The notes: a model not told the origin generated them from the letters alone. A DNA stretch of 64,000 bases from CAMUQR01 sp963516005 (GCA_963516005.1 CAUPYP010000002.1:1-64000), one strand, 5' to 3'; shown: positions 23,096-32,566, counted from the first letter of the stretch. Translations and numbers: made by a program.

Positions 23096-24319
23096 TTACC
23101 TCAAACGCGCCTTGCGAAACATTGGAAACTGACTAGTCGCAAATATCAAGAACATCGCCGAGGCAATCGTGAAGAATGTCATCAGCGCTTGCTTAGCATC
23201 TGGAATATAGATCAAACAGACCAACAACACAATCGATGCCACTAACGAACTAAAATTCCACGCAAAAATCATTGCTAGTTCCATCACTACGCGGGAACCG
23301 GATTTATCAGCTGCGTCAAACCGCGCTTTAGAATACGGCATTAAATAAACTAGATTCGCCACCGAATAACCTACTTCGCTCAATACCACGCCCAGCATAC
23401 TAGTAATAAACAAGCGCACCGCCATAATCACCGATTCTAACACAACTCCCCAGCGGAAAAACCACACACCACAATACGGATAGCGATCCAGGAGCCGTCC
23501 CAGCCCAAACGCTACCACAAACATCACCGCTGCGCTCAACGAGCCGACACTACCGATTAACTGATACGCCCCGATGGTCGGCACTACAAACAACATCATA
23601 TAAAATGGCCAAAAATTAACCGTCACCACATTAAAACCGCGCCCAAATTGTCCGATAATCATACTCATATACGCCCGCCACGGAAAACCATGAAAATTCA
23701 AATAATGGTGCTTCTTCGCGACCGCCTGCGCATTCAGAAGCGAAATAGCCGCAACGATAAACAAACCTGTCGCTACCCACATCGAGATTTCCGCCCCAAA
23801 CCGACTCGCCAATAACCCGCCAATTAGTGGTGTCACAATCCCGGCCAGTTTTTGAAAAATAATCATATAACCCAGCTCTTTGCCACAGTTATTGGCGCTC
23901 TTGATTTCTGAGAACAGCACGTTATACGAAGTATTATGAAGCACCGTTGAAAACGCCATGAATAGCCCACCCCAAGCAATTGCCCACTCACCCCATTGAT
24001 CCAACATCGAAAACGACAATAGCGCCGGAATATAAATAAAATTACTCGTTAGCAGACAACGATTTGCCCCAAAATAAGCAATCAAATAGACTGATAAAAT
24101 ACTAAAAATCAACATCATCAACTGTGAATAGACCGAAAAAATCGCGATATAAAACAATGAATAGCCTTTAACAAACAAAAATGCATAAATAAACAAGGTC
24201 GCTAAATTCAAGGCCATTGCTCGCAGTAATTCCGCCACATAAAAACCAGACAACTCGCTATAAGTTGCCTTCCGCCAAAAGTGCCGATATCGAATTTCTG
24301 TCAAAAACTTGCGTAACAT
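23096..24319 (-). CDS. MFS-type transporter
   Basis: 407 residues with about 11-12 hydrophobic helices, the major facilitator pattern, including GGLLASRFGAEISMW and a central loop rich in basic and aromatic residues (VAKKHHYLNFHGFPWRAY). The weak A-motif is unlike sugar transporters and closer to the drug/metabolite exporter branch. Substrate cannot be read from sequence. It may share a transcript with the 22435 gene and is divergent from murC. Confidence 0.7.
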   Translation of the reverse strand: MLRKFLTEIRYRHFWRKATYSELSGFYVAELLRAMALNLATLFIYAFLFVKGYSLFYIAIFSVYSQLMMLIFSILSVYLIAYFGANRCLLTSNFIYIPALLSFSMLDQWGEWAIAWGGLFMAFSTVLHNTSYNVLFSEIKSANNCGKELGYMIIFQKLAGIVTPLIGGLLASRFGAEISMWVATGLFIVAAISLLNAQAVAKKHHYLNFHGFPWRAYMSMIIGQFGRGFNVVTVNFWPFYMMLFVVPTIGAYQLIGSVGSLSAAVMFVVAFGLGRLLDRYPYCGVWFFRWGVVLESVIMAVRLFITSMLGVVLSEVGYSVANLVYLMPYSKARFDAADKSGSRVVMELAMIFAWNFSSLVASIVLLVCLIYIPDAKQALMTFFTIASAMFLIFATSQFPMFRKARLR

Positions 24320-24391
24320 GGTCCCACCACAGGATTATTCAACTGCTTTTAATTTAACCATAAATCCGCTGTTTTTTCAATCAAAACCTGT

Positions 24392-24397
24392 TATGAT
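24392..24397 (+). promoter_or_regulatory. -10 box of murC, leaderless type
   Basis: TATGAT at 24392-24397, six bases before ATG 24404. Confidence 0.5.
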
Positions 24398-24403
24398 AAT
24401 AGT

Positions 24404-25660
24404 ATGAGAATTTATTTCGTTGGCATCGGTGGAACTGGCATGGCACCTATGGCGCATCTGGCGCTCGATGCTGGTTTTGAAGTGGTTGGTAGTGACCAAC
24501 AAACTAATCGCAACACCGAACACCTCAAAGAACGTGGCGTCAATATTTCGACCGACCAATCCGGTGATTTTTTGAGTTATTTACACGCCCAAAAGCCAAT
24601 CGACTGGGTGATTTATACTTCCGCCCTGTCAGCCGACCATCCTGAATTGACCCGCGCTCAAACGCTCGGTCTGACTACCGCCAAACGCGATCAATTCATC
24701 CCGTGGTTTATTAAAAAACACAATTTTAAACTTATTGCGGTGGCGGGAGCGCACGGCAAAACCAGCACTACAACCATGCTGATTTGGTTATTCCGACAAT
24801 TAGGCGTACCTGCCAGTTATCTGGTCGGTAGTACTCTGCCTTTCGCTGAAGCAGGCAAGTTCGATCCTGATAGTCGCTATTTTATTTATGAATGTGACGA
24901 ATACGACCGCAATTTTTTGCACTATCAGCCAGATTACGCCCTCATTCCAGCGGTTGATTACGACCATATTGATATTTATCCAACCATTGACGATTATCAC
25001 CAAGCCTTTAGTCAGTTTTTTGATCAATCTGCTCAAATTATTATGTGGCCAAAAGATCTTTGGTCAGGTTATCAACCAAGCAATAAGTTTCTATTAACAC
25101 AAAATATCAATCCTGATTTGACGCTCCTTGGTGAGCATAACCGCGCCAACGCTCAATTAATCGTTGAACTTGCGCCACTTCTACACGACGAACGGTTTAA
25201 TATAGCTAGCGTCATTGAGATTTTAAATTCCGCTCCACGCGCTGGTCGTCGTTTTGAAGCGCTCCAGCATAACCTGATCAGTGATTATGCTCATCATCCG
25301 GCCGAAATTAAAGCCACTCTCGAACTGGCTCATGAATACGCCCTACAGCACAATTTCAACCAGATTATTGCCATTTATGAACCGCACCAGAACGAACGTC
25401 AAGTTCAATTCCAAGCCGATTATCCGGAAGCGTTTGCCGGAGCGGATCAGATTTACTGGTTGCCGACTTTCGTCGCGCGAGATCATCATGATCAAGTGCT
25501 TAGTCCAGCTCAACTAACCACCAATTTACCGCAAGCCACGGTTGCTGATTTTAATGACCAACTGATCACTGACATTAAACAGCACTTGCGACAAAATAAC
25601 TTGGTGATTTTGATGAGTGCTGGTAAACTCGATAGTTTCGTCCGACGTAATCTTAATTAA
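24404..25660 (+). CDS. murC: UDP-N-acetylmuramate--L-alanine ligase (MurC-type Mur ligase)
   Basis: 418 residues. The N-terminal Rossmann domain starts MRIYFVGIGGTGMAPMAHLA, the MurC/Mpl form. The ATP-binding loop is VAGAHGKTSTTTML near residue 113, ECDEYDRNFLHYQP is the Mur-ligase acidic motif, and DYAHHPAEIKATLE in the third domain is the MurC/Mpl hallmark. It is slightly shorter than E. coli MurC (491 aa). It adds the first amino acid of the peptidoglycan stem peptide, or, if Mpl, recycles tripeptide. MurC is preferred for a small genome. It is monocistronic. Confidence 0.85.
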   Translation: MRIYFVGIGGTGMAPMAHLALDAGFEVVGSDQQTNRNTEHLKERGVNISTDQSGDFLSYLHAQKPIDWVIYTSALSADHPELTRAQTLGLTTAKRDQFIPWFIKKHNFKLIAVAGAHGKTSTTTMLIWLFRQLGVPASYLVGSTLPFAEAGKFDPDSRYFIYECDEYDRNFLHYQPDYALIPAVDYDHIDIYPTIDDYHQAFSQFFDQSAQIIMWPKDLWSGYQPSNKFLLTQNINPDLTLLGEHNRANAQLIVELAPLLHDERFNIASVIEILNSAPRAGRRFEALQHNLISDYAHHPAEIKATLELAHEYALQHNFNQIIAIYEPHQNERQVQFQADYPEAFAGADQIYWLPTFVARDHHDQVLSPAQLTTNLPQATVADFNDQLITDIKQHLRQNNLVILMSAGKLDSFVRRNLN

Positions 25661-25690
25661 TCAGATTACTTTCCAACTCCAATCCAGACT

Positions 25691-25720
25691 ATTGTTGTAA
25701 AAAACAACAATACTTTTAAT
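25691..25720. terminator. Hairpin downstream of murC
   Basis: ATTGTTGT-AAAAA-ACAACAAT followed by ACTTTTAAT. A further AAAGACTA/TAGTCTTT inverted repeat follows before the convergent GDPD gene ends. Confidence 0.45.
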
Positions 25721-25768
25721 AGCTAAAGACTAGCCGGAGATATGGTTTTTGGCACTTTTAATAGTCTT

Positions 25769-27646
25769 TTAGTCGTTTATCAGCTGTTCGGCAATTTTTT
25801 CAAATTCTGAACGCTTCTGATAATCTTGCAGATAGCGCTTCACCCGCTCTACGTGATCAGTGATCACCCCATCGACTCGTGACCGCAAAAAATGATCAAT
25901 TGACGCCGGACGATTAACTGTCCAAACAATGGCTTTTTTGCTTTTTGCCTGAATCTCTGCCACTTTTGATGGTGTTGCTTGCAGTTCCTCCATAATTAGA
26001 TAGTCGCCCACCAAATCCGCTGTGCCACCAACTGCGAAATAATACAAATAACCCGTCTGGATCTCTGGGTAACGCTCTTCAATATATTTAATCAGCGAAT
26101 ATTTCATTGACAATAGCACAGTTTGTTTGACCATCTGACGCTGTTTAATCATCCGCACCAAATCGTCAGCCATTTGTCGATCAGCACTTCGACCTTTTAG
26201 CTCAACAAACAAACCGATTTTATCTTTAGCCACGTCCAGCGCTTCTTCGATTGTCGCGACTGGTTGTGCTGGTTGATCTGGTCGAAAATGATTGCGTAAA
26301 CTTAGCTGTTTAATCTCCGCCAGGGTCATTTGCTGAGCACTGCGCGCCTCACCTGCTAGGCGTTTAAACGTCATATCGTGATTTAAAATATAATGACCGT
26401 CTTGCGTGCGTTGAACATCAATTTCACTCCATTTCACGCCACCAGTGGCAATTACCCGCCGTAAACTATCTATGCTGTTTTCCACCCCCAAATCTCCACC
26501 CCCACGATGTGCAATAACATCAATTGTCGGACGATTGTTGCCTAAATCAGCATCGAATGCCAACACACCCGCCACCGCCATATTCACCGTCATCACAATA
26601 ATTAACACCACACTCACTGCCAACTTGGTGCTAAATTGCTTAGCTTGACGCTGACTTTTGAACTGTTCCATCTCACTGAACAACCGTACCGTCCGACCAT
26701 CAGCCTGATTATATTGATAAAACAAAGTCGTTAATAAATTAATAACCAATGGCGTTAATAGCAACACTAATAGACTCATGACTTCCAGTGTCAGCAAAAT
26801 ACCCATACCAATCAAAAAGCGCCGACCAATCACTCCACCCACCCCCAAGAAGAAAATTGGCACTAACACCGCCCCTGCCAATGCAAAAACTGCAATCAGA
26901 CGCAAGCCAGCTTTAAAAATACCTTTGATGACAAAATCTTTAAAAAATTGCCATTTCCGACCTTTTAACAACTGTGCCGAACTGCGAAACGCCGTGAGCG
27001 TGTCCTGCCCCAGAATCATCATATAATGCAAGGCAAAAATATGCCGTAATCCCAGCACCAGCAGACCAATCAATACCGTCGCATACAGTCCTAAATAGAG
27101 TGGGCTATCATAAATTACCTCAGTCACAAAATTTGGAATCTGCAAACCTTGAGTTGGGGTGATAAAAATCCCCAAACCCAGCAGTGGCAGAACCAATGAC
27201 ACATAAAACACAATCACTAATCCCGATGGCCGAATCAGCAACTTCAGTGATTTAAGACCAACCAGCAACATCCGCCGAACTGTCAACTCAGTTTTGCCCT
27301 CATAAATTAAAGCTGTCATCACTACAAAGGCATTAATGTCCAGCCCGACCGTCACCATGAGCAGTAAAATCGCCAGTAGTAGCATCCCCACTCCCTGAGC
27401 GCTGAGTAAAAACGGCCAATAATCACCACTGGTAATCGCCGTCCGCCCAGTCGATAAAATCAGCAACCGCACCAAGGCCGTAAATCCTGGCACCAACGCA
27501 ATATATAGTAAAGTTTTAGTAACAATTTGATATTTTAAAAGCAACCAAATCACCTTACCGCGGGCTAGCTTAGCACTAGTTTTTTCCAGCAATGGTTGCG
27601 CCGTCTTGGCCTTCATGGTGCTATTAATAAGTGGAGTTTTTGACAT
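25769..27646 (-). CDS. Membrane-anchored glycerophosphodiester phosphodiesterase
   Basis: 625 residues. The first ~370 form a multi-helix membrane domain of the GPDPase membrane-domain type (7-8 helices). The C-terminal ~245 are a GDPD TIM barrel on the outside: IAHRGGGDLGVENS carries the catalytic His-Arg, EIDVQRTQDGHYILNHD the metal and second His, and LFVELKGRS a further metal ligand. Such proteins cleave glycerophosphodiesters and may act on lipid head groups or teichoic-acid-like polymers. It lies 9 bases downstream of the 27656 gene and probably shares its operon. Confidence 0.85.
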   Translation of the reverse strand: MSKTPLINSTMKAKTAQPLLEKTSAKLARGKVIWLLLKYQIVTKTLLYIALVPGFTALVRLLILSTGRTAITSGDYWPFLLSAQGVGMLLLAILLLMVTVGLDINAFVVMTALIYEGKTELTVRRMLLVGLKSLKLLIRPSGLVIVFYVSLVLPLLGLGIFITPTQGLQIPNFVTEVIYDSPLYLGLYATVLIGLLVLGLRHIFALHYMMILGQDTLTAFRSSAQLLKGRKWQFFKDFVIKGIFKAGLRLIAVFALAGAVLVPIFFLGVGGVIGRRFLIGMGILLTLEVMSLLVLLLTPLVINLLTTLFYQYNQADGRTVRLFSEMEQFKSQRQAKQFSTKLAVSVVLIIVMTVNMAVAGVLAFDADLGNNRPTIDVIAHRGGGDLGVENSIDSLRRVIATGGVKWSEIDVQRTQDGHYILNHDMTFKRLAGEARSAQQMTLAEIKQLSLRNHFRPDQPAQPVATIEEALDVAKDKIGLFVELKGRSADRQMADDLVRMIKQRQMVKQTVLLSMKYSLIKYIEERYPEIQTGYLYYFAVGGTADLVGDYLIMEELQATPSKVAEIQAKSKKAIVWTVNRPASIDHFLRSRVDGVITDHVERVKRYLQDYQKRSEFEKIAEQLIND

Positions 27647-27655
27647 AGCTCTTAA

Positions 27656-28018
27656 TTACTCAGTTGACGCTGATGGCGGCACTGGCTCCATTGACGGCAG
27701 ACCAAACGCTCCGTCACTCATTGCTCGCTCCGAAAAAGCTTCTTCGCTAATTTCTTTGAGGTAAAACTTAAAACTCTCATTAATCTCATCAACCAGTTGC
27801 TGATTCACCTTACCATCTTTTGATACCTTAAGGCGCTCATTTTCAGAAGTATGATGGATTTCTTGACGGCTCGTTTTGTAATCTGGACGTGACAAATCCA
27901 CAGCGTAGGCTCCACTTACGCGATAGATATATAGTCCTAAACCAGCTAACACCGTAGCAATTACCACTGCTCCAATTAAAAATATCGCTAAAGGATTACT
28001 TGGCTTTTTGTTCATCAT
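27656..28018 (-). CDS. Small single-pass membrane protein
   Basis: 120 residues with a short cytoplasmic N-terminus, one helix (about 12-32) and an extracytoplasmic polar tail with charged and Pro/Ser-rich C-terminus (MEPVPPSASTE). It overlaps the gene before it by 23 bases and precedes the GDPD gene by 9. No domain is recognised. Confidence 0.6.
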   Translation of the reverse strand: MMNKKPSNPLAIFLIGAVVIATVLAGLGLYIYRVSGAYAVDLSRPDYKTSRQEIHHTSENERLKVSKDGKVNQQLVDEINESFKFYLKEISEEAFSERAMSDGAFGLPSMEPVPPSASTE

Positions 28019-28508
28019 AAAATTCCTTAAATTTAGCTTGATATTCGACTGCCAATAGATGCAAAGTTTTAGTATCGACGTTCAGTTGGTGACGCAATTG
28101 ACGTAATTCTGCCAACGAGCCGACTAATTGTGCCGGATCATGATCGCATGACATCTCAATCACCCGCGATAATCGTTCTTCATAGCTCAGGTAGTGCTGG
28201 CGGAATTGCGTCACTTGTTTTTGGTAATTATCGGTAATGGTTAGTAGTTCTAGGGGCTTTAAATTATTAGCCACTAGGCGCAAATTAGTGGGCGTCATCA
28301 CATTAACACTAAGCGATTCATAAATCTGCCCGTAATTCACCCGAGTCACTGCATCACTGAGCTTAATTTGCTTCAAGCGAGTTTTGACCTGCTGACATAA
28401 GTTGGAATCAATCGCATAATCTAAACTGCGCGCCGGTCGAGGCACCAGCACTGCCAAACTGCCCACTATTAACAGGCTACATCCAAGATAAAGTAATCGA
28501 TTTTTCAC
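27996..28508 (-). CDS. Exported protein of unknown function
   Basis: 170 residues from a GTG start at 28508. The GTG is supported by TATAAT at 28515-28520 ending six bases upstream. A signal peptide (about 1-28, LLYLGCSLLIVGSLAVLVP then ARS) precedes a helical, charge-rich domain with two Cys (LCQQVK and MSCDHD). The Cys in the signal region is not in a clear lipobox. It heads a three-gene run with 27656 and the GDPD gene. Confidence 0.6.
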   Translation of the reverse strand: MKNRLLYLGCSLLIVGSLAVLVPRPARSLDYAIDSNLCQQVKTRLKQIKLSDAVTRVNYGQIYESLSVNVMTPTNLRLVANNLKPLELLTITDNYQKQVTQFRQHYLSYEERLSRVIEMSCDHDPAQLVGSLAELRQLRHQLNVDTKTLHLLAVEYQAKFKEFYDEQKAK

Positions 28509-28514
28509 ACCGTT

Positions 28515-28520
28515 ATTATA
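28515..28520 (-). promoter_or_regulatory. -10 box, leaderless type, for a GTG start
   Basis: TATAAT on the minus strand, six bases before GTG 28508. Confidence 0.6.
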
Positions 28521-28580
28521 TCATAAAACCAGCCGAGACGCCCCGGCTGATCGTAAGCAATTTTACTCCGTCGAACCTAA

Positions 28581-29900
28581 TTACGGTGCTAAGCGGTTAA
28601 TATCACGTGGGAACAGACAGGCTTCTTTGACGTTCTTCAGACCAATGATTTTTTGCACCAAACGATCAACGCCCATACCGCAACCACCATGCGCTGGCAG
28701 GCCAAACTGAAAGGCTTGTAAATAGTATTTAAAACCAGGCGCGTTGACATCAATGCCGGCGTTTTGCATTTGTTCGAGCATTTTTTGGTAGTTTTCTTCA
28801 CGCAATGGACAAGTCGCAATTTCCACGCCACGGAAAATCAAGTCGCCCCAATAGACTGTGCCGTTTTCAGGGTTGAGCTTATGATAGAACTTACCTGCTT
28901 CAATTGGAAAATCAATCGCAAACACTAGATCAGAACCAAGATTTTTACGAGCATAATCAGCGATAAAGCGTTCTTCATCTGGAGTGAGGTCTTTTTCTTC
29001 AGTTAAATCAATTTTGTTGTGTTTGAGATACAGTTCGTGAATTTCAGCAATAGTAAAGCGTGGAATCGCCTCAGCTGACTCAGGTAATTTCAACTCTGGC
29101 GCATTCAGCTTGCGTAGCTCCTCGGCCATCGTCTGGTAGACATTGCCAGCTACGCTCATTACTAACCCACCGACCAAGTTCAATACTTCATCGTGGTTTT
29201 TAACAAAGCCCATCTCAATATCAAGCATCGTCAACTCAGTCAAATGACGGCTCGTAGCACTTGGCTCAGCCCGGTATGAATGACCAATTTCAAACACTCG
29301 CTCGAACGCCCCGACCATAATTTGTTTATAAAACTGCGGTGATTGTGCTAGAGTCGCTTCTTTACCAAAATAGTCCAGCTTGAAAACTTCGGCACCACCT
29401 TCAGTTGCACCAGCTAGTAGCTTTGGGGTATCAATTTCCACAAATTCCCGCGCCGTCAAAAACTCCCGAATTTCCCGCAAAACTTGAGCGCGAATTTTAA
29501 AAATACTTTGTTCTTGGAGATTACGAACATTTAGCACTCGATATTCAAACAAGGTATCGAGATTTTCCGATTTATGTAAAATCGGCTTGTCAATTTCAAT
29601 CAGAGGCTCATCAGTCACTGGAGTTAGCACTGTGATTTCCACATCGTGCAGTTCCACACCGCCCGGGGCGCGCTCGTCAGCCACTACCGTACCGACAAAC
29701 TCCACTACCGTACCAAGTTGCATACCGCGAAGTTTTTCGACTTCATCTTTATCTTCTAACAAACTCTGGACAATACCGCTTCGATCACGGACTGTAATAA
29801 AGTTTAGACCGCCCAGCAGGCGTTTTTTGTGTAACCAACCTTGGATTTTCACTTGTTTTTCGACCAAGCTCGGCAATTCGCGAATCAGTGTTCGTTCCAT
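28581..29900 (-). CDS. aspS: Aspartyl-tRNA synthetase, archaeal/non-discriminating type
   Basis: 439 residues: an N-terminal OB fold for the anticodon (about 1-105, VKIQGWLHKKRLLGGLNFITVRD across it) and a class II core. Motif 2 is FEIGHSYRAEPSATSRHLTE and motif 3 is GCGMGVDRL near the C-terminus. The bacterial GAD insertion is absent, so this is the archaeal-type enzyme, which often charges both tRNA-Asp and tRNA-Asn and then relies on GatCAB. Non-discrimination is inferred. AAAGGAG is a good Shine-Dalgarno. Confidence 0.92.
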   Translation of the reverse strand: MERTLIRELPSLVEKQVKIQGWLHKKRLLGGLNFITVRDRSGIVQSLLEDKDEVEKLRGMQLGTVVEFVGTVVADERAPGGVELHDVEITVLTPVTDEPLIEIDKPILHKSENLDTLFEYRVLNVRNLQEQSIFKIRAQVLREIREFLTAREFVEIDTPKLLAGATEGGAEVFKLDYFGKEATLAQSPQFYKQIMVGAFERVFEIGHSYRAEPSATSRHLTELTMLDIEMGFVKNHDEVLNLVGGLVMSVAGNVYQTMAEELRKLNAPELKLPESAEAIPRFTIAEIHELYLKHNKIDLTEEKDLTPDEERFIADYARKNLGSDLVFAIDFPIEAGKFYHKLNPENGTVYWGDLIFRGVEIATCPLREENYQKMLEQMQNAGIDVNAPGFKYYLQAFQFGLPAHGGCGMGVDRLVQKIIGLKNVKEACLFPRDINRLAP

Positions 29901-29928
29901 AAAATCTCCTTTTCTCTAGGTTATTTTA

Positions 29929-30846
29929 TCACAAATTAACGATTTTGAGCTGTTTTAAGATGGTTTCGAGTTTAATAATGCCTAAAATCTGCTGACTATC
30001 ACCGACCAATGCCACCTGCGCATTTTGCTCCATCAGCTGAGTTACCACCTCAATTAGGTCCGCTTCAGTTGGCACTTCCAAAAAATCCCGCCGAGCTAGC
30101 TGTCGAGCTTGATAACTTTCGCCCGAAGTTAGATTCGTTAAATCATCCAGCTGAATTAGACCCATCACGCCCGTTTTAGTCGTCACCACAAACAACTGCT
30201 CACCCGTTTGGTACAGTTCGTTGATTTTCAGTGGACCGAGTAACTCAGTTGACTTGACACTGGTGAGTTTCTCGAGAGGCACCATCAAATCCTGCGCCCG
30301 AAGCTCGACAAAATCAGCCGTGGCTTGCATAATTTGTCGTTCCGTATCGCTCAAAACCCGTTGATCATGTTCCAGTAGATATTCTAATTCCTGACGCGAA
30401 GTTAGGACTGGCGGTTGAATCGTCGGCTGTTGCAACATTGCCAGCCCCAACCAAGAGATTTTACTAGCAAACGATAGAATTTTTGGCTCAAACTTCAAAT
30501 ACAACTGTCGCGACCAACGTTCAATCAGCCAAATTTTAGCGATTAACCAACTAATTAATAGTAAGCCCAACCATTTCAAAAATATCGTCCAATCCTTTGG
30601 TTGCAACTGTTGTAATATAAACAACAATATTCCGGACTCTAGCATGATTTTAAACACTATTAGACTGCGTAAAACCGGATATAACTGCCAACGTTGCTGT
30701 TCGAGGGTTTGTTTGGGGGTGAGCTTATTAGAGCGTAGTTGATGTTGTTGCCACGACGACAGTGGCGAAAAATCCCAACGCCACGCTAGTTGTAACGTTA
30801 GCACCACCAACATCGCTATCATCAACACCAAATAAACATAAACCAT
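29929..30846 (-). CDS. Membrane protein with CBS domain pair (CorC/HlyC-like)
   Basis: 305 residues. Start ATG 30846 is chosen because TACAAT (30853-30858) ends six bases upstream; the longer frame from 30894 has no support. Helices at about 1-22, 57-77 and 88-108 precede a cytoplasmic part with DTERQIMQATADFVELRAQDL, the linker seen before CBS pairs in CNNM/CorC proteins, then two CBS motifs (about 190-300). The DUF21-type membrane domain is reduced. A role in Mg or Co transport control is possible but not shown. Confidence 0.7.
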   Translation of the reverse strand: MVYVYLVLMIAMLVVLTLQLAWRWDFSPLSSWQQHQLRSNKLTPKQTLEQQRWQLYPVLRSLIVFKIMLESGILLFILQQLQPKDWTIFLKWLGLLLISWLIAKIWLIERWSRQLYLKFEPKILSFASKISWLGLAMLQQPTIQPPVLTSRQELEYLLEHDQRVLSDTERQIMQATADFVELRAQDLMVPLEKLTSVKSTELLGPLKINELYQTGEQLFVVTTKTGVMGLIQLDDLTNLTSGESYQARQLARRDFLEVPTEADLIEVVTQLMEQNAQVALVGDSQQILGIIKLETILKQLKIVNL

Positions 30847-30852
30847 ATGGTT

Positions 30853-30858
30853 ATTGTA
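30853..30858 (-). promoter_or_regulatory. -10 box of the CBS-domain gene, leaderless type
   Basis: TACAAT on the minus strand, six bases before ATG 30846. Confidence 0.6.
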
Positions 30859-30956
30859 GCAGATTTGCACTAAAATTAGCAGTTCAATTTGCAAAAAATA
30901 GCAATTTATTATATAAATAATGATATTCTAGCAACTTAAAATAAGGAGGGGGAAAT

Positions 30957-31397
30957 ATGTCTGAGAATACAACAAAAAACTCTTATACACTTGAAAAGAT
31001 TCTTAATCTTCTTGATCAAGATTTTCCGATTGCGTCAAGAACGATTAATTTATATTATTTTTCGTATTTAGTAAACTATATGCGCAAGATTTTACTCGAA
31101 AAAGTTTTTTCAATAGAAAAAACGACTATCTTAATAAATATTGGTAAACTGTTTGAAAGCTTTGAAGAACGTCAAGCAATATCTCTTCAAGAATATAATT
31201 TTAAAGAGATAGATGATTATATTGATACTCATATACAAGTATTGTTTCTAGATATCATCATTAATTGCGCTGTCATGTATCAAGAGTTAATTACTGATAT
31301 TAAATTCGAAGCCGTCAAGCTCATCAACACCGAAGCAGTCCCAAACGAATTAGTCCTTCAAATTCAGGAGGATATGGAAGAATTGTTTCTCAGCTAG
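30957..31397 (+). CDS. Hypothetical helical protein
   Basis: 146 residues, acidic, without signal peptide or clear membrane helix. Predicted largely helical with many Leu/Ile (LEKILNLLDQDFPIASRTIN, then FEERQAISLQEYNFKEIDD). The Shine-Dalgarno AAGGAGG and a strong terminator at 31405 show a monocistronic unit. Codon use is more AT-rich in the first two thirds than in neighbours. Family and function are unknown. Confidence 0.6.
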   Translation: MSENTTKNSYTLEKILNLLDQDFPIASRTINLYYFSYLVNYMRKILLEKVFSIEKTTILINIGKLFESFEERQAISLQEYNFKEIDDYIDTHIQVLFLDIIINCAVMYQELITDIKFEAVKLINTEAVPNELVLQIQEDMEELFLS

Positions 31398-31404
31398 TAC
31401 TTTT

Positions 31405-31430
31405 AACCACCTCAGTGAGGTGGTTTTTTC
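31405..31430 (+). terminator. Intrinsic terminator
   Basis: AACCACCT-CAGTG-AGGTGGTT followed by TTTTT. Confidence 0.85.
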
Positions 31431-31513
31431 ATGTGGTATTTTCGATGGCATCAACTTGCCCACCATAAGCTTTTTTAGTATAATAAGTAGATAATTTGAC
31501 AGAATGGAGTTTT

Positions 31514-32191
31514 ATGGATGAAGATCGCAAATGGCTGATTGTTCGAGTTGCGCTCGTGTTGAGTGTTGTGGATTTGATTGTTTATGGCATTTATTATAAT
31601 CACCAAAACCGCCTCGACATCACCAAATATAATAAAGACGCTGCCATCAGTGCCAATGCCGACAACGGCAATTTTGACGAAATCATAATGGGCGATGCCA
31701 ACGCACCAATCACTGTAATTGAATATGCTGATTACCAATGTCCTGCTTGTGGACGATATAAACAAGTTTTTCAAGGATTAGTCAATGATTACCCGGGTAA
31801 GGTTAAGCTGATTTTTCGTAATTTTATCTTGCCGAGCCACACTGACGCCCGTGCCGCCTCAGGTGTCGCACTGGCCGCTCAACGCCAAGGTAAGTTTTGG
31901 CAAGTTCACGCTCAGCTTTTTGAACGTCAAGCCGAATGGTCGGGTGCTGGCGAGAAACGCACTGAGATTTTTGAAGATATTGCTAAAAAAGCCGGTATGG
32001 ACATTAATAAATTCCGCGCTGACCTCAAATCTGATGAGATTGCCAAAAAAATCAAATTCGATATGGAACTAGGTAAAGCTCACAACCTGAGCGCTACACC
32101 GACTTTAATCATTAACGGAAAATACGTCGATTCTGAAATCTGGGGCGACAAAGACAAGCTTAAGCAATACATGAGCAAATTATTAAAGTAG
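31514..32191 (+). CDS. DsbA-like thioredoxin-fold oxidoreductase, membrane anchored
   Basis: 225 residues from ATG 31514, which has GGAG 4 bases upstream; an in-frame TTG at 31496 is less likely. One N-terminal helix (about 6-27) anchors a thioredoxin_4 domain: PITVIEYADYQCPACGRYK with the CPAC active site, an inserted helical region, and SATPTLIINGKYV with the cis-Pro loop. Extracytoplasmic disulfide formation is the expected role, fitting the many Cys pairs in exported proteins of this window (RCC1 repeats, TasA-like protein). No DsbB or VKOR partner is in the window. Confidence 0.88.
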   Translation: MDEDRKWLIVRVALVLSVVDLIVYGIYYNHQNRLDITKYNKDAAISANADNGNFDEIIMGDANAPITVIEYADYQCPACGRYKQVFQGLVNDYPGKVKLIFRNFILPSHTDARAASGVALAAQRQGKFWQVHAQLFERQAEWSGAGEKRTEIFEDIAKKAGMDINKFRADLKSDEIAKKIKFDMELGKAHNLSATPTLIINGKYVDSEIWGDKDKLKQYMSKLLK

Positions 32192-32246
32192 CCAATGATG
32201 TTGATGTGTGATATTTAACTTAAGCTCCTCATCAACCCCAATACGC

Positions 32247-32278
32247 AAAAACCACCCCGGTGCCTTGGGGTGGTTTTG
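32247..32278. terminator. Bidirectional terminator
   Basis: AAAACCACCCC and GGGGTGGTTTT around CGGTGCCTT-type loop bases. It ends the DsbA-like gene on one strand and the 30-codon gene on the other. Confidence 0.85.
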
Positions 32279-32299
32279 CAATATAATTTTGTTTATGCT

Positions 32300-32392
32300 C
32301 TAATCAACAAGATAGAGCTGCCATTCGGCAGGCACCACGTCGACTGCGATCTTTTTGCACCTGGAAGGCACAAATTCGACGGCTATTGACAT
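32300..32392 (-). CDS. Orphan 30-residue peptide gene
   Basis: A short frame, too small for automatic calling, in the 432-base interval 32192-32623. It has AAAGAGGAG six bases before the ATG, its own promoter at 32471-32499, and terminators on both sides. The peptide begins MSIAVEFVPSRCKKIAVDVV and ends in LYLVD. It contains two related halves (IAVEFVPS and IAVDVVPA), one Cys, one Trp and no hydrophobic helix. The leader of about 70 bases is unusually long here. It could be a small protein, a leader peptide or the coding part of a regulatory RNA. It was found by reading the sequence, and function is unknown. Confidence 0.6.
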   Translation of the reverse strand: MSIAVEFVPSRCKKIAVDVVPAEWQLYLVD

Positions 32393-32470
32393 GGATTACT
32401 CCTCTTTTAATTGTCTGTCTTCTGCGATTTCGACCATTAGTCACTTATATTATCAAAAGACATGGCTAAT

Positions 32471-32499
32471 ATTTTATCAAAAAACATCACAAAAGTCAA
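32471..32499 (-). promoter_or_regulatory. Strong promoter for the 30-codon gene
   Basis: On the minus strand TTGACT (32494-32499), a 17-base spacer and TAAAAT (32471-32476). The predicted transcript runs to the terminator at 32247, about 215 bases. Confidence 0.7.
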
Positions 32500-32566
32500 T
32501 ACCATAAGCGTATTTCCTGTGGAAAAACCTGGCTTTTCTGTGGATTAATCACTAGTTTACCTCAAG

